Shown here: in pieces, positions 1-6,117 of the stretch
How positions within the stretch are numbered: position 1 is the stretch's first letter
Layout: every line of letters begins with the position of its first letter
NCBI GenBank assembly: GCA_964436765.1
Contig: CAYTEH010000034.1
Location: 1-13,911 of the forward strand
Length of the DNA stretch: 13,911 nt
Reading direction: 5' to 3'
Source: CAYTEH01 sp964436765
GTDB lineage: Bacteria; Patescibacteriota; Gracilibacteria; Peribacterales; Peribacteraceae
The notes under the pieces: generated by a model
Seen by the model: the letters and a program-made list of their open reading frames with translations, nothing else
Told to the model about the DNA's origin: nothing
The model's database searches: none
Made by a program: the position numbers and the translations under genes

Positions 1-133
1 GCCCGCCGTAGCCCGGAGGCGGAGGTGGGAGCTAATCGCCCGTGTTGTGAAAGATAGAATAGTGATTAACCCCTGCCTGCCCGCCGTAGCCCGGAGGCGG
101 AGGTGGGAGCTAATCGCCCGTGTTGTGAAAGAT
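1..133. repeat. Two direct copies of a 55-bp repeat, 78-bp period
   Basis: Positions 1-55 and 79-133 are identical over 55 bp and are separated by a 23-bp spacer (56-78). The first copy starts at the window edge, so the array may continue to the left. Read on minus, each copy contains GGGCGATTAGCTC, which resembles the first 13 bases of many bacterial tRNA-Ile/Ala genes (from memory). A CCTCCGCCTCCGG tract and CTACGGCGGGC follow. No tRNA body follows, so this is not a tRNA gene. I see no convincing gene in 1-199. Confidence 0.9.
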
Positions 134-148
134 GGACTCCGACTTCGC

Positions 149-184
149 CGCACGGGCAAAAGCGGAACGGATGCGATCCGTGCG
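149..184 (-). terminator. Hairpin downstream of the exported protein gene, possible weak terminator
   Basis: CGCACGG (149-155) pairs with CCGTGCG (178-184). A nested alternative pairs ACGGAT (167-172) with ATCCGT (176-181) around a 3-nt loop. The hairpin lies 16 bp beyond the stop codon at 200-202. On the minus strand the inner hairpin is followed by TTCCGCTTTT, a poor U-tract, so intrinsic termination is possible but not strong. Confidence 0.4.
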
Positions 185-199
185 TGAAAGGGTACCGGT

Positions 200-1807
200 T
201 TACCGCTCTCCTTTCAAGCTCCCGACTTCTTCCTTCATTCCCCTCGCCCAAGCCGTAAAAGCATCAATATTCAGCGGATACAGCATTTCTTCCCCATCCC
301 GGACGATGCTGCTCACAACCTGCGTTTCAGGATTGAACGAGAAACGATAGATGTGCTCGCTCGAGGCATCGCTGAAGACGATGCCGGTGACATCCACCTG
401 ATGGGCCATGACGGCCGTCACGGCCGTCTGCATCGAGAACACGGCGCCGGCTTTCGTGAGCAGTTGACGCGTTTTTGCCTCAAGGACCACTTTCTCGCGA
501 ACCCCGAGCGGTTCCGGAGCGGAAACAACTGACGGGACGCTGCTCTCCGACGAAGACGATGCCGCCTCCAAGATAGGGTCGGTCAGCGGAAGTGCAGACA
601 CCTGCCGCAGCTCTTCCAGCGCGGCAAGGGACGTACCCGCAGGCGCGTTGCCGGTAAGCGCATTGAGCGCCGCAAGGGCGGAAGCGAAGCGTTCGGGGTA
701 CCCCTGGCGCTGCATGCGTGCGAGGTGGGTCGCAACGAACGGTACCGTCTGCTCGAAGAAGACATGTGCATCGGACCCCTCGGCAAGGACTGCCGATGCG
801 AACGGCGTCCAGCGTGCAAGCACGCCCTGGGGCATCTGTTCGGCGGCGGTATCGGTGAGGAGCATGGCGTGCGTGAGCGCCGACTGGACCGCAGCGTCGT
901 CCGTGGCGGGATCGAGCGCAATCCACGCCGCAGCTCGGAGCTGGGGATGAACGTACGCGAGCAGACGCTCAGCGGGATCGGTGACAAGCGGTAGAAAGCG
1001 AAGGAGTGCACTCGGGACGCTCACGGTGGAGGAGACGAGGTCCGACGCGCGTTCCGACAGGGACGCCGTTCCTTCCAGCGAGGCCATGAGCGTCTCGGTG
1101 ACTGACTCGGGCGCGAGCAAGCCCTGCCTGCCCTGCTTGATGATTGCATTGACCGTAGCAGCTGCCCACTCCTGCCTGGCTCGCTCCTGCGCATCCTCGC
1201 TGATCAGAATAGGACCAGGCTGAAAAGGCAGGATGACCTGAGCCTGTGATTCACTCTCCGACGATGCAGGCTTCGCCTTCTCCAGGTCCTGCAGGCTCTG
1301 CAGGACGAAATCCTTGGGCAGTTGGCGCATGGCGGGAATCAGTCCCGCCATAGCCTGGGGCCCGGCTGGAAACGCCGACCAGGTGCCCTGGTAGCCCGTG
1401 GGGACGATCACATACGCGCCAGCCACGCGCAGAACCGCCGGTGCGGTGATGGCTGCGATCGTGGTACGGTCGCCCGAACGGTTGAGCGACAGCGATCCGT
1501 TGAAGGAGGTCACGGCCAGATCCGGCCCGATCGTCACGTGCGAGAACCCGCGTGAGGCGAGGAGCAAGCTCCCATCCGTCATGGTGATACCGCCCGGAGC
1601 AATCGTCATGCTGCCTTCGCCGAAGGTGCCGTAATGACCATCGGGAGTGATAAACGGAACAGGCTCGTGCGCCGTGACCGTCTGATCAGCCACCGACGCG
1701 GTCATGAACGCCGGCTGCCCCTGCCCCGTGACGAACGCGACGCCCAGAACGAGCGCCGCAACGGGCAGTGCGACGAAGTGACGGTGATGCAGGTTCTTGA
1801 TGTGCAT
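200..1807 (-). CDS. Large exported protein with FecR-like beta region, function unknown
   Basis: The 535-residue product begins with a short basic/histidine-rich stretch and one hydrophobic segment at about residues 11-28, consistent with a signal peptide or N-terminal anchor. Residues 60-140 contain regular beta-type repeats (ITMTDGSLLLASRG, SHVTIGPDLAVTSF, NGSLSLNRSG) that resemble a FecR-type periplasmic domain. The middle (about 155-400) is alanine-rich and probably helical, with low-complexity serine patches at 181-187 and near 425. The last ~90 residues form a separate alpha/beta-looking domain ending in a charged tail. I do not recognise the whole protein. The start is supported by AAGGA just upstream of ATG and an extended -10 (TGCTATACT). 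The gene is divergent from ruvC across 97 bp. It could be an envelope-anchored scaffold or sensor, but nothing in the sequence decides this. Confidence 0.8.
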   Translation of the reverse strand: MHIKNLHHRHFVALPVAALVLGVAFVTGQGQPAFMTASVADQTVTAHEPVPFITPDGHYGTFGEGSMTIAPGGITMTDGSLLLASRGFSHVTIGPDLAVTSFNGSLSLNRSGDRTTIAAITAPAVLRVAGAYVIVPTGYQGTWSAFPAGPQAMAGLIPAMRQLPKDFVLQSLQDLEKAKPASSESESQAQVILPFQPGPILISEDAQERARQEWAAATVNAIIKQGRQGLLAPESVTETLMASLEGTASLSERASDLVSSTVSVPSALLRFLPLVTDPAERLLAYVHPQLRAAAWIALDPATDDAAVQSALTHAMLLTDTAAEQMPQGVLARWTPFASAVLAEGSDAHVFFEQTVPFVATHLARMQRQGYPERFASALAALNALTGNAPAGTSLAALEELRQVSALPLTDPILEAASSSSESSVPSVVSAPEPLGVREKVVLEAKTRQLLTKAGAVFSMQTAVTAVMAHQVDVTGIVFSDASSEHIYRFSFNPETQVVSSIVRDGEEMLYPLNIDAFTAWARGMKEEVGSLKGER

Positions 1808-1817
1808 TTTTCCTTAT

Positions 1818-1826
1818 AGTATAGCA
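1818..1826 (-). promoter_or_regulatory. Extended -10 promoter for the exported protein gene
   Basis: On minus the sequence reads TGC-TATACT, an extended -10 element, ending 10 nt before the ATG at 1805-1807. No good -35 is visible, as expected for extended -10 promoters. With a normal start site the leader would be only about 3-4 nt, leaving the AAGGA upstream of the ATG at or before the transcript start. Confidence 0.5.
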
Positions 1827-1892
1827 GAAATCACCCCTTCTGAGTACCGAGGGAAACTTGACGATTGATCAAATTTTGTTGAAGTTTGAGTG

Positions 1893-1898
1893 TATTCT
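1893..1898 (+). promoter_or_regulatory. Putative -10 of ruvC placing transcription start at the ATG
   Basis: TATTCT, preceded directly by TG, ends 6 nt before the ruvC ATG at 1905. Standard spacing puts the first transcribed base on the A of the ATG. No Shine-Dalgarno-like sequence is present between it and the start codon. No well-spaced -35 was found. Confidence 0.4.
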
Positions 1899-1904
1899 GC
1901 CTCT

Positions 1905-2405
1905 ATGCGCATCCTCGGAGTCGATCCAGGGCTGGCCACGGTGGGATTGGGGTACGTCGATTGCACCTCGACGCACGATATCCGCGCGGGTGAATGGCTG
2001 ACGATCGAGACGCCCGCAGGAATGCCGTTCGCAGAGCGGCTGGCCGAGATCGAACATGATTTGAGCGAGTACATCGCGCAGATTAAGCCTGATCTCGCCG
2101 TCGTCGAAAAACTCTTCTTCGCCACGAACCAGAAGACCGCATTGGATGTAGCGCATGCCAGAGGCGTGATCCTCCTGACCCTGCAGAAGGCCGGACTCAC
2201 GGTGATGGAGCCCACTCCCCTGCAGCTGAAATCAGCACTGACAGGCGACGGCGGCGCGGATAAACGCCAGGTGCAGGACATGCTCAAGATGCTCCTGAAC
2301 TTACCCGTGATCCCGCAGCCGGACGACGCGGCAGATGCTCTTGGGTTAGCCGTGTACGGAGCAATGATGTCTCCCGCACATATCACAGCTGGCATGAAGG
2401 GCTAG
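1905..2405 (+). CDS. ruvC: Holliday junction endonuclease RuvC
   Basis: The 166-residue product opens with MRILGVDPGLATVGLG, the hallmark RuvC N-terminus. The four acidic catalytic residues expected for the RNase H-like fold are visible: D7, E68 (AVVEKLFFATN), and D141 and D144 in DDAADALGLA. RuvC cuts Holliday junctions symmetrically, together with RuvAB, at the end of recombinational repair. ruvA and ruvB are not adjacent here. An upstream in-frame GTG at 1890 would add five residues, but the family N-terminus starts at 1905 and I prefer that. The last codons, AAG GGC TAG, run into a telomere-like repeat, so the C-terminal Lys-Gly and the stop codon come from the repeat. The gene is convergent with the PH-domain gene. 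Confidence 0.95.
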   Translation: MRILGVDPGLATVGLGYVDCTSTHDIRAGEWLTIETPAGMPFAERLAEIEHDLSEYIAQIKPDLAVVEKLFFATNQKTALDVAHARGVILLTLQKAGLTVMEPTPLQLKSALTGDGGADKRQVQDMLKMLLNLPVIPQPDDAADALGLAVYGAMMSPAHITAGMKG

Positions 2406-2461
2406 GGTTTGGGTTAGGGCCAGGAAATTCAAATGCCTAACCCGAACCCCATCCCCAACCC
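2399..2461. terminator. Bidirectional telomere-like hairpin between convergent genes
   Basis: GGGTTTGGGTTAGGGC (2405-2420) pairs with GCCTAACCCGAACCC (2435-2449) apart from one mismatch and one bulge, with a 14-nt loop. It sits exactly between convergent ruvC and the PH-domain gene, so it can act as a terminator for both. On plus, 2399-2419 is four GGG tracts with 3-nt loops. On minus, 2461-2441 is four tracts of 3-4 G with 2-3-nt loops. Both G-quadruplex motifs overlap the TAG stop codon of the gene transcribed into them. Confidence 0.7.
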
Positions 2462-3030
2462 TAATCTCGCTTCCCTCTCGGTTTCGCCACGAACACCTTC
2501 AGAGAGCCCGCGTTGCCTGCGCGCACCGCGCTATCCACTTTATCCAGGAAGTGCTTCAGATCCTCCGCGTAGCGGATCGAGGGGAAGATGATCTCGTTCT
2601 TCGCGTCCGCTGTCCCGTAGCGGATCCTGAGCGGCCGGGCCAGAAACACGACATCGAGCGGACTGCGGTGCCCCACCTCGCTCTCCTGATACTGGGCCCA
2701 TTTGATGGTGACGAGGGGCGCATGGAACAGCGCGTACGGACTGGCGATCAGAATGCGCTCCGTCGTGACGCGGAAGAGCCCGCGCTTCCATCCGCGGTAC
2801 CGCAACCATAGCATCCCGACCACGGGCAGGAGTGCCGGAATCAGCCACGCGAAGGGCGGAAATGCGACCTGAGCGAAGAACACGAGCGCGAAGAGCAGGA
2901 CGCTGACAATGGCCGCCACGACCAACCCCTCGCCGCACCCGCGCAGCAGCGTCCGCATGAGGGCGGCCTTGGACGCGTGCAGGCTGCAGAGCAGTTGTTC
3001 GCCGGTGTGGAGGTGTGAGAGGGCGTCCAT
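2461..3030 (-). CDS. Membrane protein with bacterial PH-like domain
   Basis: The 189-residue product has an N-terminal GEQLL segment, two adjacent hydrophobic helices at about residues 34-57 and 60-76, then a basic WLRYRGWKRG patch. FRVTTERILI follows, the typical first strand pair of bPH_2/YdbS-like domains, which fills the rest of the soluble part (about 86-165). Such proteins are membrane anchored with the PH-like domain in the cytoplasm; their biochemical role is generally unknown. The start at 3030 is favoured because the GEQ motif expected near the N-terminus lies right after it, although CCCTAACCC touches the ATG and there is no Shine-Dalgarno. The TAG stop lies inside the convergent telomere-like hairpin shared with ruvC. 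No operon partner is evident. Confidence 0.8.
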   Translation of the reverse strand: MDALSHLHTGEQLLCSLHASKAALMRTLLRGCGEGLVVAAIVSVLLFALVFFAQVAFPPFAWLIPALLPVVGMLWLRYRGWKRGLFRVTTERILIASPYALFHAPLVTIKWAQYQESEVGHRSPLDVVFLARPLRIRYGTADAKNEIIFPSIRYAEDLKHFLDKVDSAVRAGNAGSLKVFVAKPRGKRD

Positions 3031-3128
3031 GGGTTAGGGTTTGGGTCAGGGTTGGGGATGAAAATATGATGAAACGACCCCTGTGCCATATGCGATTCTA
3101 CCCCTAATCCAAACCGTAACCCTAACCC
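3031..3128. repeat. Telomere-like inverted repeat spanning the recF to PH-gene junction
   Basis: GGGTTAGGGTT (3031-3041) and AACCCTAACCC (3118-3128) are perfect 11-bp inverted arms. The left arm extends as five G tracts on plus (3031-3057), a perfect four-tract quadruplex motif with 3-nt loops plus one more tract. On the transcribed minus strand this is a C-rich leader touching the ATG of the PH-domain gene. The right arm contains the TAG stop of recF (3122-3124). The spacer has no clear promoter beyond a TAGAAT hexamer. Confidence 0.85.
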
Positions 3129-4237
3129 TTTACTATCGACGTATTCTCTTCCACTCTCCCCCCTTCCACTTTCCATATCGCACCCTCCGCCCCCGGCGGA
3201 ACCCCCGTCGCCGTCATCAGCACCTGGTGGCCCTTGAACGCGCTCATCACGCAGCGCTGGTGGCGATCATCGAGCTCGGAGAAGATGTCATCGAGCAGAA
3301 TGAGCGGCTTTTCGCCTTTGCGGAGCTCGATGTACGAGGTTTCGAGGAACAGGAGTGCCAGGACCGCCACGCGTTGCTGGCCACGGGACGCAAATGTCTG
3401 GAGCGGGCGGCCGCTGACCGCGAGCGACCAGTCGTCGCGGTGGGGACCGGTGGTCGTCGACTGGAGAATCACGTCGCGCTGGGCATTGCGATTGAGCAAC
3501 TCGATCATGTCGTCGCGGATGGCCTCGCGCTCGCGGCAGGTGCCGCTGCGGATATAGTGCATGCGCACCTCTTTCCAGTCTTCGCCAAGCGCCCGCGCCT
3601 CTTCTTCCAGCGTCAGGTTGAATGTTTCCATCAATTCAAGCCGGAGGAGGGTCACCATGCTCCCGCGGTCGGCCAGGCCCTCGTCCCACGTGGTCAAATC
3701 TTCCACCGACCCTTCGCCGTCGCGGATTCCCCGGAGCAGCGCGTTCCGCTGCTTCAGGTACTTCTGGTACTCCATGAGCGCGGTGAAGTACTCGCCCGAG
3801 ACCTGGCAGAGGATCTGGTCCAGGTACCGTCGCCGCTCGGCAGGTGATCCCGTGAAGAGGCCAAGGTCCTGCGGCAGGAAGAGGACCACCGGCATCTGGC
3901 CCACCATGGCCGAGAGCTGCACTTTGACGCCGTTGATGAAGCACGCTTTCTGCCTGCGCGGGCTCGTCTGGCTGACGACTTCCAGCTCCTTCATTTCCCC
4001 GGCGTCCGTCTGCACCGTGCCGGTGACGCGGTAGAACTCGGTCCCCCACTGGATCACATCCTGCTCCTCACCCGCGAGGAAGGATTTGGTGAACGCGAGG
4101 ACCGAGACCGACTCCAGGATATTGGTCTTCCCCGCGCCGTTTTCCCCAATAAAGAGCTGCAGGTCCTCCGCGGGGAGATCCAGCTGCAAATCGGCGTAAT
4201 TGCGGAATTGCGTGAGGTGAAGGGAAGTGAGGCGCAC
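3122..4237 (-). CDS. recF: DNA replication and repair protein RecF
   Basis: The 371-residue product matches RecF in length and motif order. It begins MRLTSLHLTQFRNY, has Walker A GENGAGKT at residues 31-38, a family-typical VVLFLPQDLGLFTGSPAERRR region (about 116-136), the ABC signature as SRGQQR, and Walker B LILLDDIFSELD. RecF is an SMC-like ATPase that loads RecA at gaps with RecO and RecR. It is not next to dnaA/dnaN here, the classic location, so this is a dispersed arrangement. The start codon is GTG (4235-4237) with no Shine-Dalgarno; a C-rich repeat arm lies just upstream. The C-terminus ends Lys-Gly-TAG inside the telomere-like repeat. Confidence 0.95.
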   Translation of the reverse strand: MRLTSLHLTQFRNYADLQLDLPAEDLQLFIGENGAGKTNILESVSVLAFTKSFLAGEEQDVIQWGTEFYRVTGTVQTDAGEMKELEVVSQTSPRRQKACFINGVKVQLSAMVGQMPVVLFLPQDLGLFTGSPAERRRYLDQILCQVSGEYFTALMEYQKYLKQRNALLRGIRDGEGSVEDLTTWDEGLADRGSMVTLLRLELMETFNLTLEEEARALGEDWKEVRMHYIRSGTCREREAIRDDMIELLNRNAQRDVILQSTTTGPHRDDWSLAVSGRPLQTFASRGQQRVAVLALLFLETSYIELRKGEKPLILLDDIFSELDDRHQRCVMSAFKGHQVLMTATGVPPGAEGAIWKVEGGRVEENTSIVKG

Positions 4238-4240
4238 TGA

Positions 4241-4301
4241 GGGCTAGGATTAGGAATAGGGTACTAGAATACTTGTTTCCTAGCCCTGGCCCTAATCCTA
4301 G
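4241..4301. repeat. CTAGGATTAGG-type inverted repeat between Nudix gene and recF
   Basis: CTAGGATTAGG (4244-4254) is a perfect inverted match to CCTAATCCTAG (4291-4301). A second, mutually exclusive pairing joins GGGCTAGG (4241-4248) to CCTAGCCC (4279-4286). The right arm includes the TAG stop of the Nudix gene (4298-4300) and the left arm ends 3 bp from the recF GTG. The loop contains TACTAGAAT (4262-4270), which recurs in two other junctions. It may act as terminator, leader hairpin or both. Confidence 0.85.
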
Positions 4302-4768
4302 ACCTTCATAAGGACCAGAGCCTCCTCATACAGCCCCTTCATCAACTCCAAATACTCCTTCCTCCTCACATACGTCCCCATCTCTTCCAGGGTCACCCAC
4401 ACAAACGCATCTACCTCTTTGCCGTCCACAATCACCTGCGTCCCCGGAGCAGCCAGCGCCAGGACAAAGCAGATCTTCTGTCCGCGGACGTTATCGGGCC
4501 GGAACCTGCGGAAGCCCTCCGGAAAGTCGTACTGGTAGACGCACATGCTCTCGCCAAGCACCCGGCAGCCAGTGACGGAGGCTTCCTCCTGGAGCTCGCG
4601 CACAGCGGCCTGCACGATGGATTCCCCCGCCTCCACACCCCCCTGCGGCAGCTGCCAGGAGTCGTTCTTGCGGGGTTTATGGAGCAGGAGCATCTCGTAT
4701 ACCGAAGGAGCCGTCGGACGCGGACGAAGGACGAGGATGGATGCGGCGGATCGGTAGACGTCGGGCAT
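4298..4768 (-). CDS. Nudix hydrolase, RppH/Ap4A-hydrolase-like
   Basis: The 156-residue product starts MPDVYRSAASILVLRP and carries WQLPQGGVEAGES followed by AAVRELQEEASV. This is the Nudix box G-x5-E-x7-R-E-U-x-E-E, with the usual final glycine position replaced (A-S-V). The WQLPQGG wording is typical of RNA pyrophosphohydrolase and diadenosine polyphosphate hydrolases, so it probably hydrolyses a nucleoside diphosphate-linked substrate such as an RNA 5' cap or Ap4A. The reading frame extends upstream to 4822, but that extension is made of the TTGGTCATT repeat, so I choose the internal ATG at 4768. TATAGT lies 9 nt upstream of it. The TAG stop is embedded in the repeat shared with recF. Confidence 0.88.
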   Translation of the reverse strand: MPDVYRSAASILVLRPRPTAPSVYEMLLLHKPRKNDSWQLPQGGVEAGESIVQAAVRELQEEASVTGCRVLGESMCVYQYDFPEGFRRFRPDNVRGQKICFVLALAAPGTQVIVDGKEVDAFVWVTLEEMGTYVRRKEYLELMKGLYEEALVLMKV

Positions 4769-4777
4769 AGCGGCCTC

Positions 4778-4806
4778 ACTATATGCCGCAAAATGACCAT
4801 TGACCA
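4778..4806 (-). promoter_or_regulatory. Promoter of the Nudix gene, -35 supplied by a repeat word
   Basis: On minus, TGGTCA (4806-4801) and TATAGT (4783-4778) are separated by 17 bp. The -10 ends 9 nt before the ATG at 4768, predicting a leader of about 3 nt. The -35-like hexamer is one of the TTGGTCATT repeat words. GCGGC and GCCGC flank the -10 as a short inverted repeat. Confidence 0.5.
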
Positions 4807-4895
4807 ATGACACAATGACCAAGAAAATGACCAGTCAAAAAAGTATGTAACAAAAAATCCATACCTGGTCATTGGTCACTGCGTCATTGGTCATT
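4792..4895. repeat. TTGGTCATTGG-word inverted repeat element
   Basis: The left arm (4792-4834) is a degenerate tandem of AATGACCA/TTGACCAA words. The right arm (4865-4895) is its inverse, CTGGTCATTGGTCACTG followed by more words. The right arm begins 3 bp from the stop of the four-cysteine protein gene (4899-4901). The left arm reaches the promoter of the Nudix gene. The architecture is the same as at the telomere-like junctions, with a different word. Confidence 0.85.
4837..4864 (-). terminator. Candidate intrinsic terminator inside the repeat element
   Basis: On minus, GTATG pairs with CATAC across a 12-nt loop and six T residues follow immediately (4842-4837). The core stem is short, but it lies in the spacer of the long inverted repeat, whose arms could extend the structure. 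It would end the transcript of the four-cysteine protein gene. Confidence 0.5.
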
Positions 4896-4898
4896 CCC

Positions 4899-5090
4899 TC
4901 AGTTCGAGTGCCTCTCTTCCTTCAACTTCAACGGCTGGCGCTTGCGGCACGTGGTCGTATTGCAGAACTTGGCGACTTTGAAGTCTTTCCACGACACGCC
5001 GTCCTTCTGACGGTGCAGACGGACTGTCGCAACACGCTGGTTGCAGACGGTGCAGGAGCCCATGAAGACTGTGCGCTTTCCGCGAGGCAT
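4899..5090 (-). CDS. Small four-cysteine, putative zinc-binding protein
   Basis: The 63-residue product is basic and contains C13-x2-C16 near the start and C43-x4-C48 near the end (SCTVCNQ and KFCNTTTCRK). This spacing suits a small zinc ribbon or knuckle. The basic character and the KRQPLKLKEE tail suggest RNA or ribosome binding, but I do not recognise a known ribosomal protein. Codon frame, position between genes and separate regulatory signals support a real gene. TATACT (5113-5108 on minus) ends 17 nt before the ATG, predicting a leader of about 11 nt without a strong Shine-Dalgarno. An internal ATG at residue 10 keeps all four cysteines and is a possible alternative start. Confidence 0.65.
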   Translation of the reverse strand: MPRGKRTVFMGSCTVCNQRVATVRLHRQKDGVSWKDFKVAKFCNTTTCRKRQPLKLKEERHSN

Positions 5091-5107
5091 TTATACTGAG
5101 GAATCGA

Positions 5108-5113
5108 AGTATA
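5108..5113 (-). promoter_or_regulatory. -10-like TATACT upstream of the four-cysteine protein gene
   Basis: TATACT on minus, 17 nt before the ATG at 5090. No well-spaced -35 consensus is visible; an AT-rich TTTAAAAATC block lies about 22-31 bp further upstream. Confidence 0.4.
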
Positions 5114-5147
5114 GCCGGAGTATGATACGGATTTTTAAAGCGCGCGC

Positions 5148-5165
5148 AAGGCTATTCCGTGCCTT
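5148..5165 (-). terminator. Weak hairpin at the end of the DMT transporter gene
   Basis: AAGGC and GCCTT (5148-5152 and 5161-5165) can pair around an 8-nt loop overlapping the stop codon at 5164-5166. On minus it is followed by GCGCGCGCTTTAAAAA, not a clean U-tract. This is low-confidence termination. Confidence 0.3.
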
Positions 5166-6057
5166 ATAACGTTGCCCCAAGCAGAATCAGGCCCGCCAGC
5201 ACCACCAGGAAGCTGATGATTTTGACCCGCACCGATTGCGCCGTCAGCAATTCCTTGGATGCGGAGCCGGGTAGAAGCTTCCACAAAACCCACGCCAGGA
5301 ACAGCACCAGGAACGGCTGCACGTTGCTCACGACAGACACGAGGGAAATGAAACCGCTCTCGTAGGCTTGGGCCGAGAGCAGGGTACCGCTGAGAAAGAG
5401 CGCGATCACCAGACCGTTCAGAAGCGGGAAACCGTAGTCGTAGGCGCGGAAGGCCAGCAGTGCCTCCCGGCGGAGGCGCGGCACGAGGAGCGGCACCGAA
5501 CCGGCGAGCAGTTCCCGCCCAAGCAGCATCCAGAAGAACGTGATGAAGACCCCTGCGCCCGAATCGATAGCGTGCTTCTGCAGCAGGTAAAACGGCGTGT
5601 ACAGGAGCGCGATGCCGACGAGGTAGAGCAGGTTCCAGCCGAGGATCCTGTGCTTTCCGGCAAGCGACAGGTACACCACCCCCGCGATCACGAGGATCAC
5701 CCCGCCCGCCTGGAAGAGCGTCCAGCGCTCGCCGAAAAACAGCATGCCGCCGATGCTGAGGAACACGCCGAGGATCGCCCAGGCGATATTGGTGACCGAG
5801 ACGTCGATGCGGTCGAGCGCCAGAAAGAACACCCGGTCGCCCAGGTATCCCGTCATCCCGCCGAAGAAGAGCAGCAATGCCCAATCGGTCCGGACGGGAA
5901 AGAGAATGGCCAGTACTGCAGCGCTCCCGAGGGTCCACAGGCTCTGGTGCCACTGCAGCACGTGGGGGCGCTTCTCATAATGACGCACCAGCACAGAATC
6001 AAGCACGTTCACGCCCGCCCAGCACGTCACCGACAGTAATTGGAGGGGAAACCACAT
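5164..6057 (-). CDS. EamA/DMT-family membrane transporter
   Basis: The 297-residue product is strongly hydrophobic, with about ten predicted membrane segments in two halves of about 140 residues, the EamA-domain duplication of the drug/metabolite transporter superfamily. Recognisable parts are GYLGDRVFFLALDRIDVSV with AWAILGVFLSIGGMLFFGER in the first half, and a related arrangement ending VVSNVQPFLVLFLAWVL in the second. Members export or exchange small metabolites; the substrate cannot be read from sequence. The ATG at 6057 gives MWFPLQLLS directly before the first helix. There is no Shine-Dalgarno. It lies 79 bp downstream of trxB on the same strand, separated by a G-rich repeat, so co-transcription is uncertain. 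Confidence 0.88.
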   Translation of the reverse strand: MWFPLQLLSVTCWAGVNVLDSVLVRHYEKRPHVLQWHQSLWTLGSAAVLAILFPVRTDWALLLFFGGMTGYLGDRVFFLALDRIDVSVTNIAWAILGVFLSIGGMLFFGERWTLFQAGGVILVIAGVVYLSLAGKHRILGWNLLYLVGIALLYTPFYLLQKHAIDSGAGVFITFFWMLLGRELLAGSVPLLVPRLRREALLAFRAYDYGFPLLNGLVIALFLSGTLLSAQAYESGFISLVSVVSNVQPFLVLFLAWVLWKLLPGSASKELLTAQSVRVKIISFLVVLAGLILLGATL

Positions 6058-6117
6058 ATGAGGGCCAAAAAGTGACCAGAGAAACCTGTATGCCTTTCCA
6101 TAATTCTAGTACTCAAT

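Noticed and set aside
1..133. CRISPR array
   Set aside because: Only two repeats, 55 bp long with a 23-bp spacer, no Cas genes; the repeat resembles tRNA/GC-rich interspersed sequence instead.
2399..3128. A true telomere or linear replicon end
   Set aside because: The TTAGGG-like tracts are short, internal, interrupted by normal genes and repeated at several junctions.
3083..3847. Long plus-strand open frame (254 codons) opposite recF
   Set aside because: It is antisense to a RecF with all motifs; the product is arginine/histidine-rich with no domain, typical of a GC-rich shadow.
4769..4822. Upstream start for the Nudix gene at 4822
   Set aside because: The extra residues are translated repeat words and lie over the likely promoter; the family N-terminus begins at 4768.
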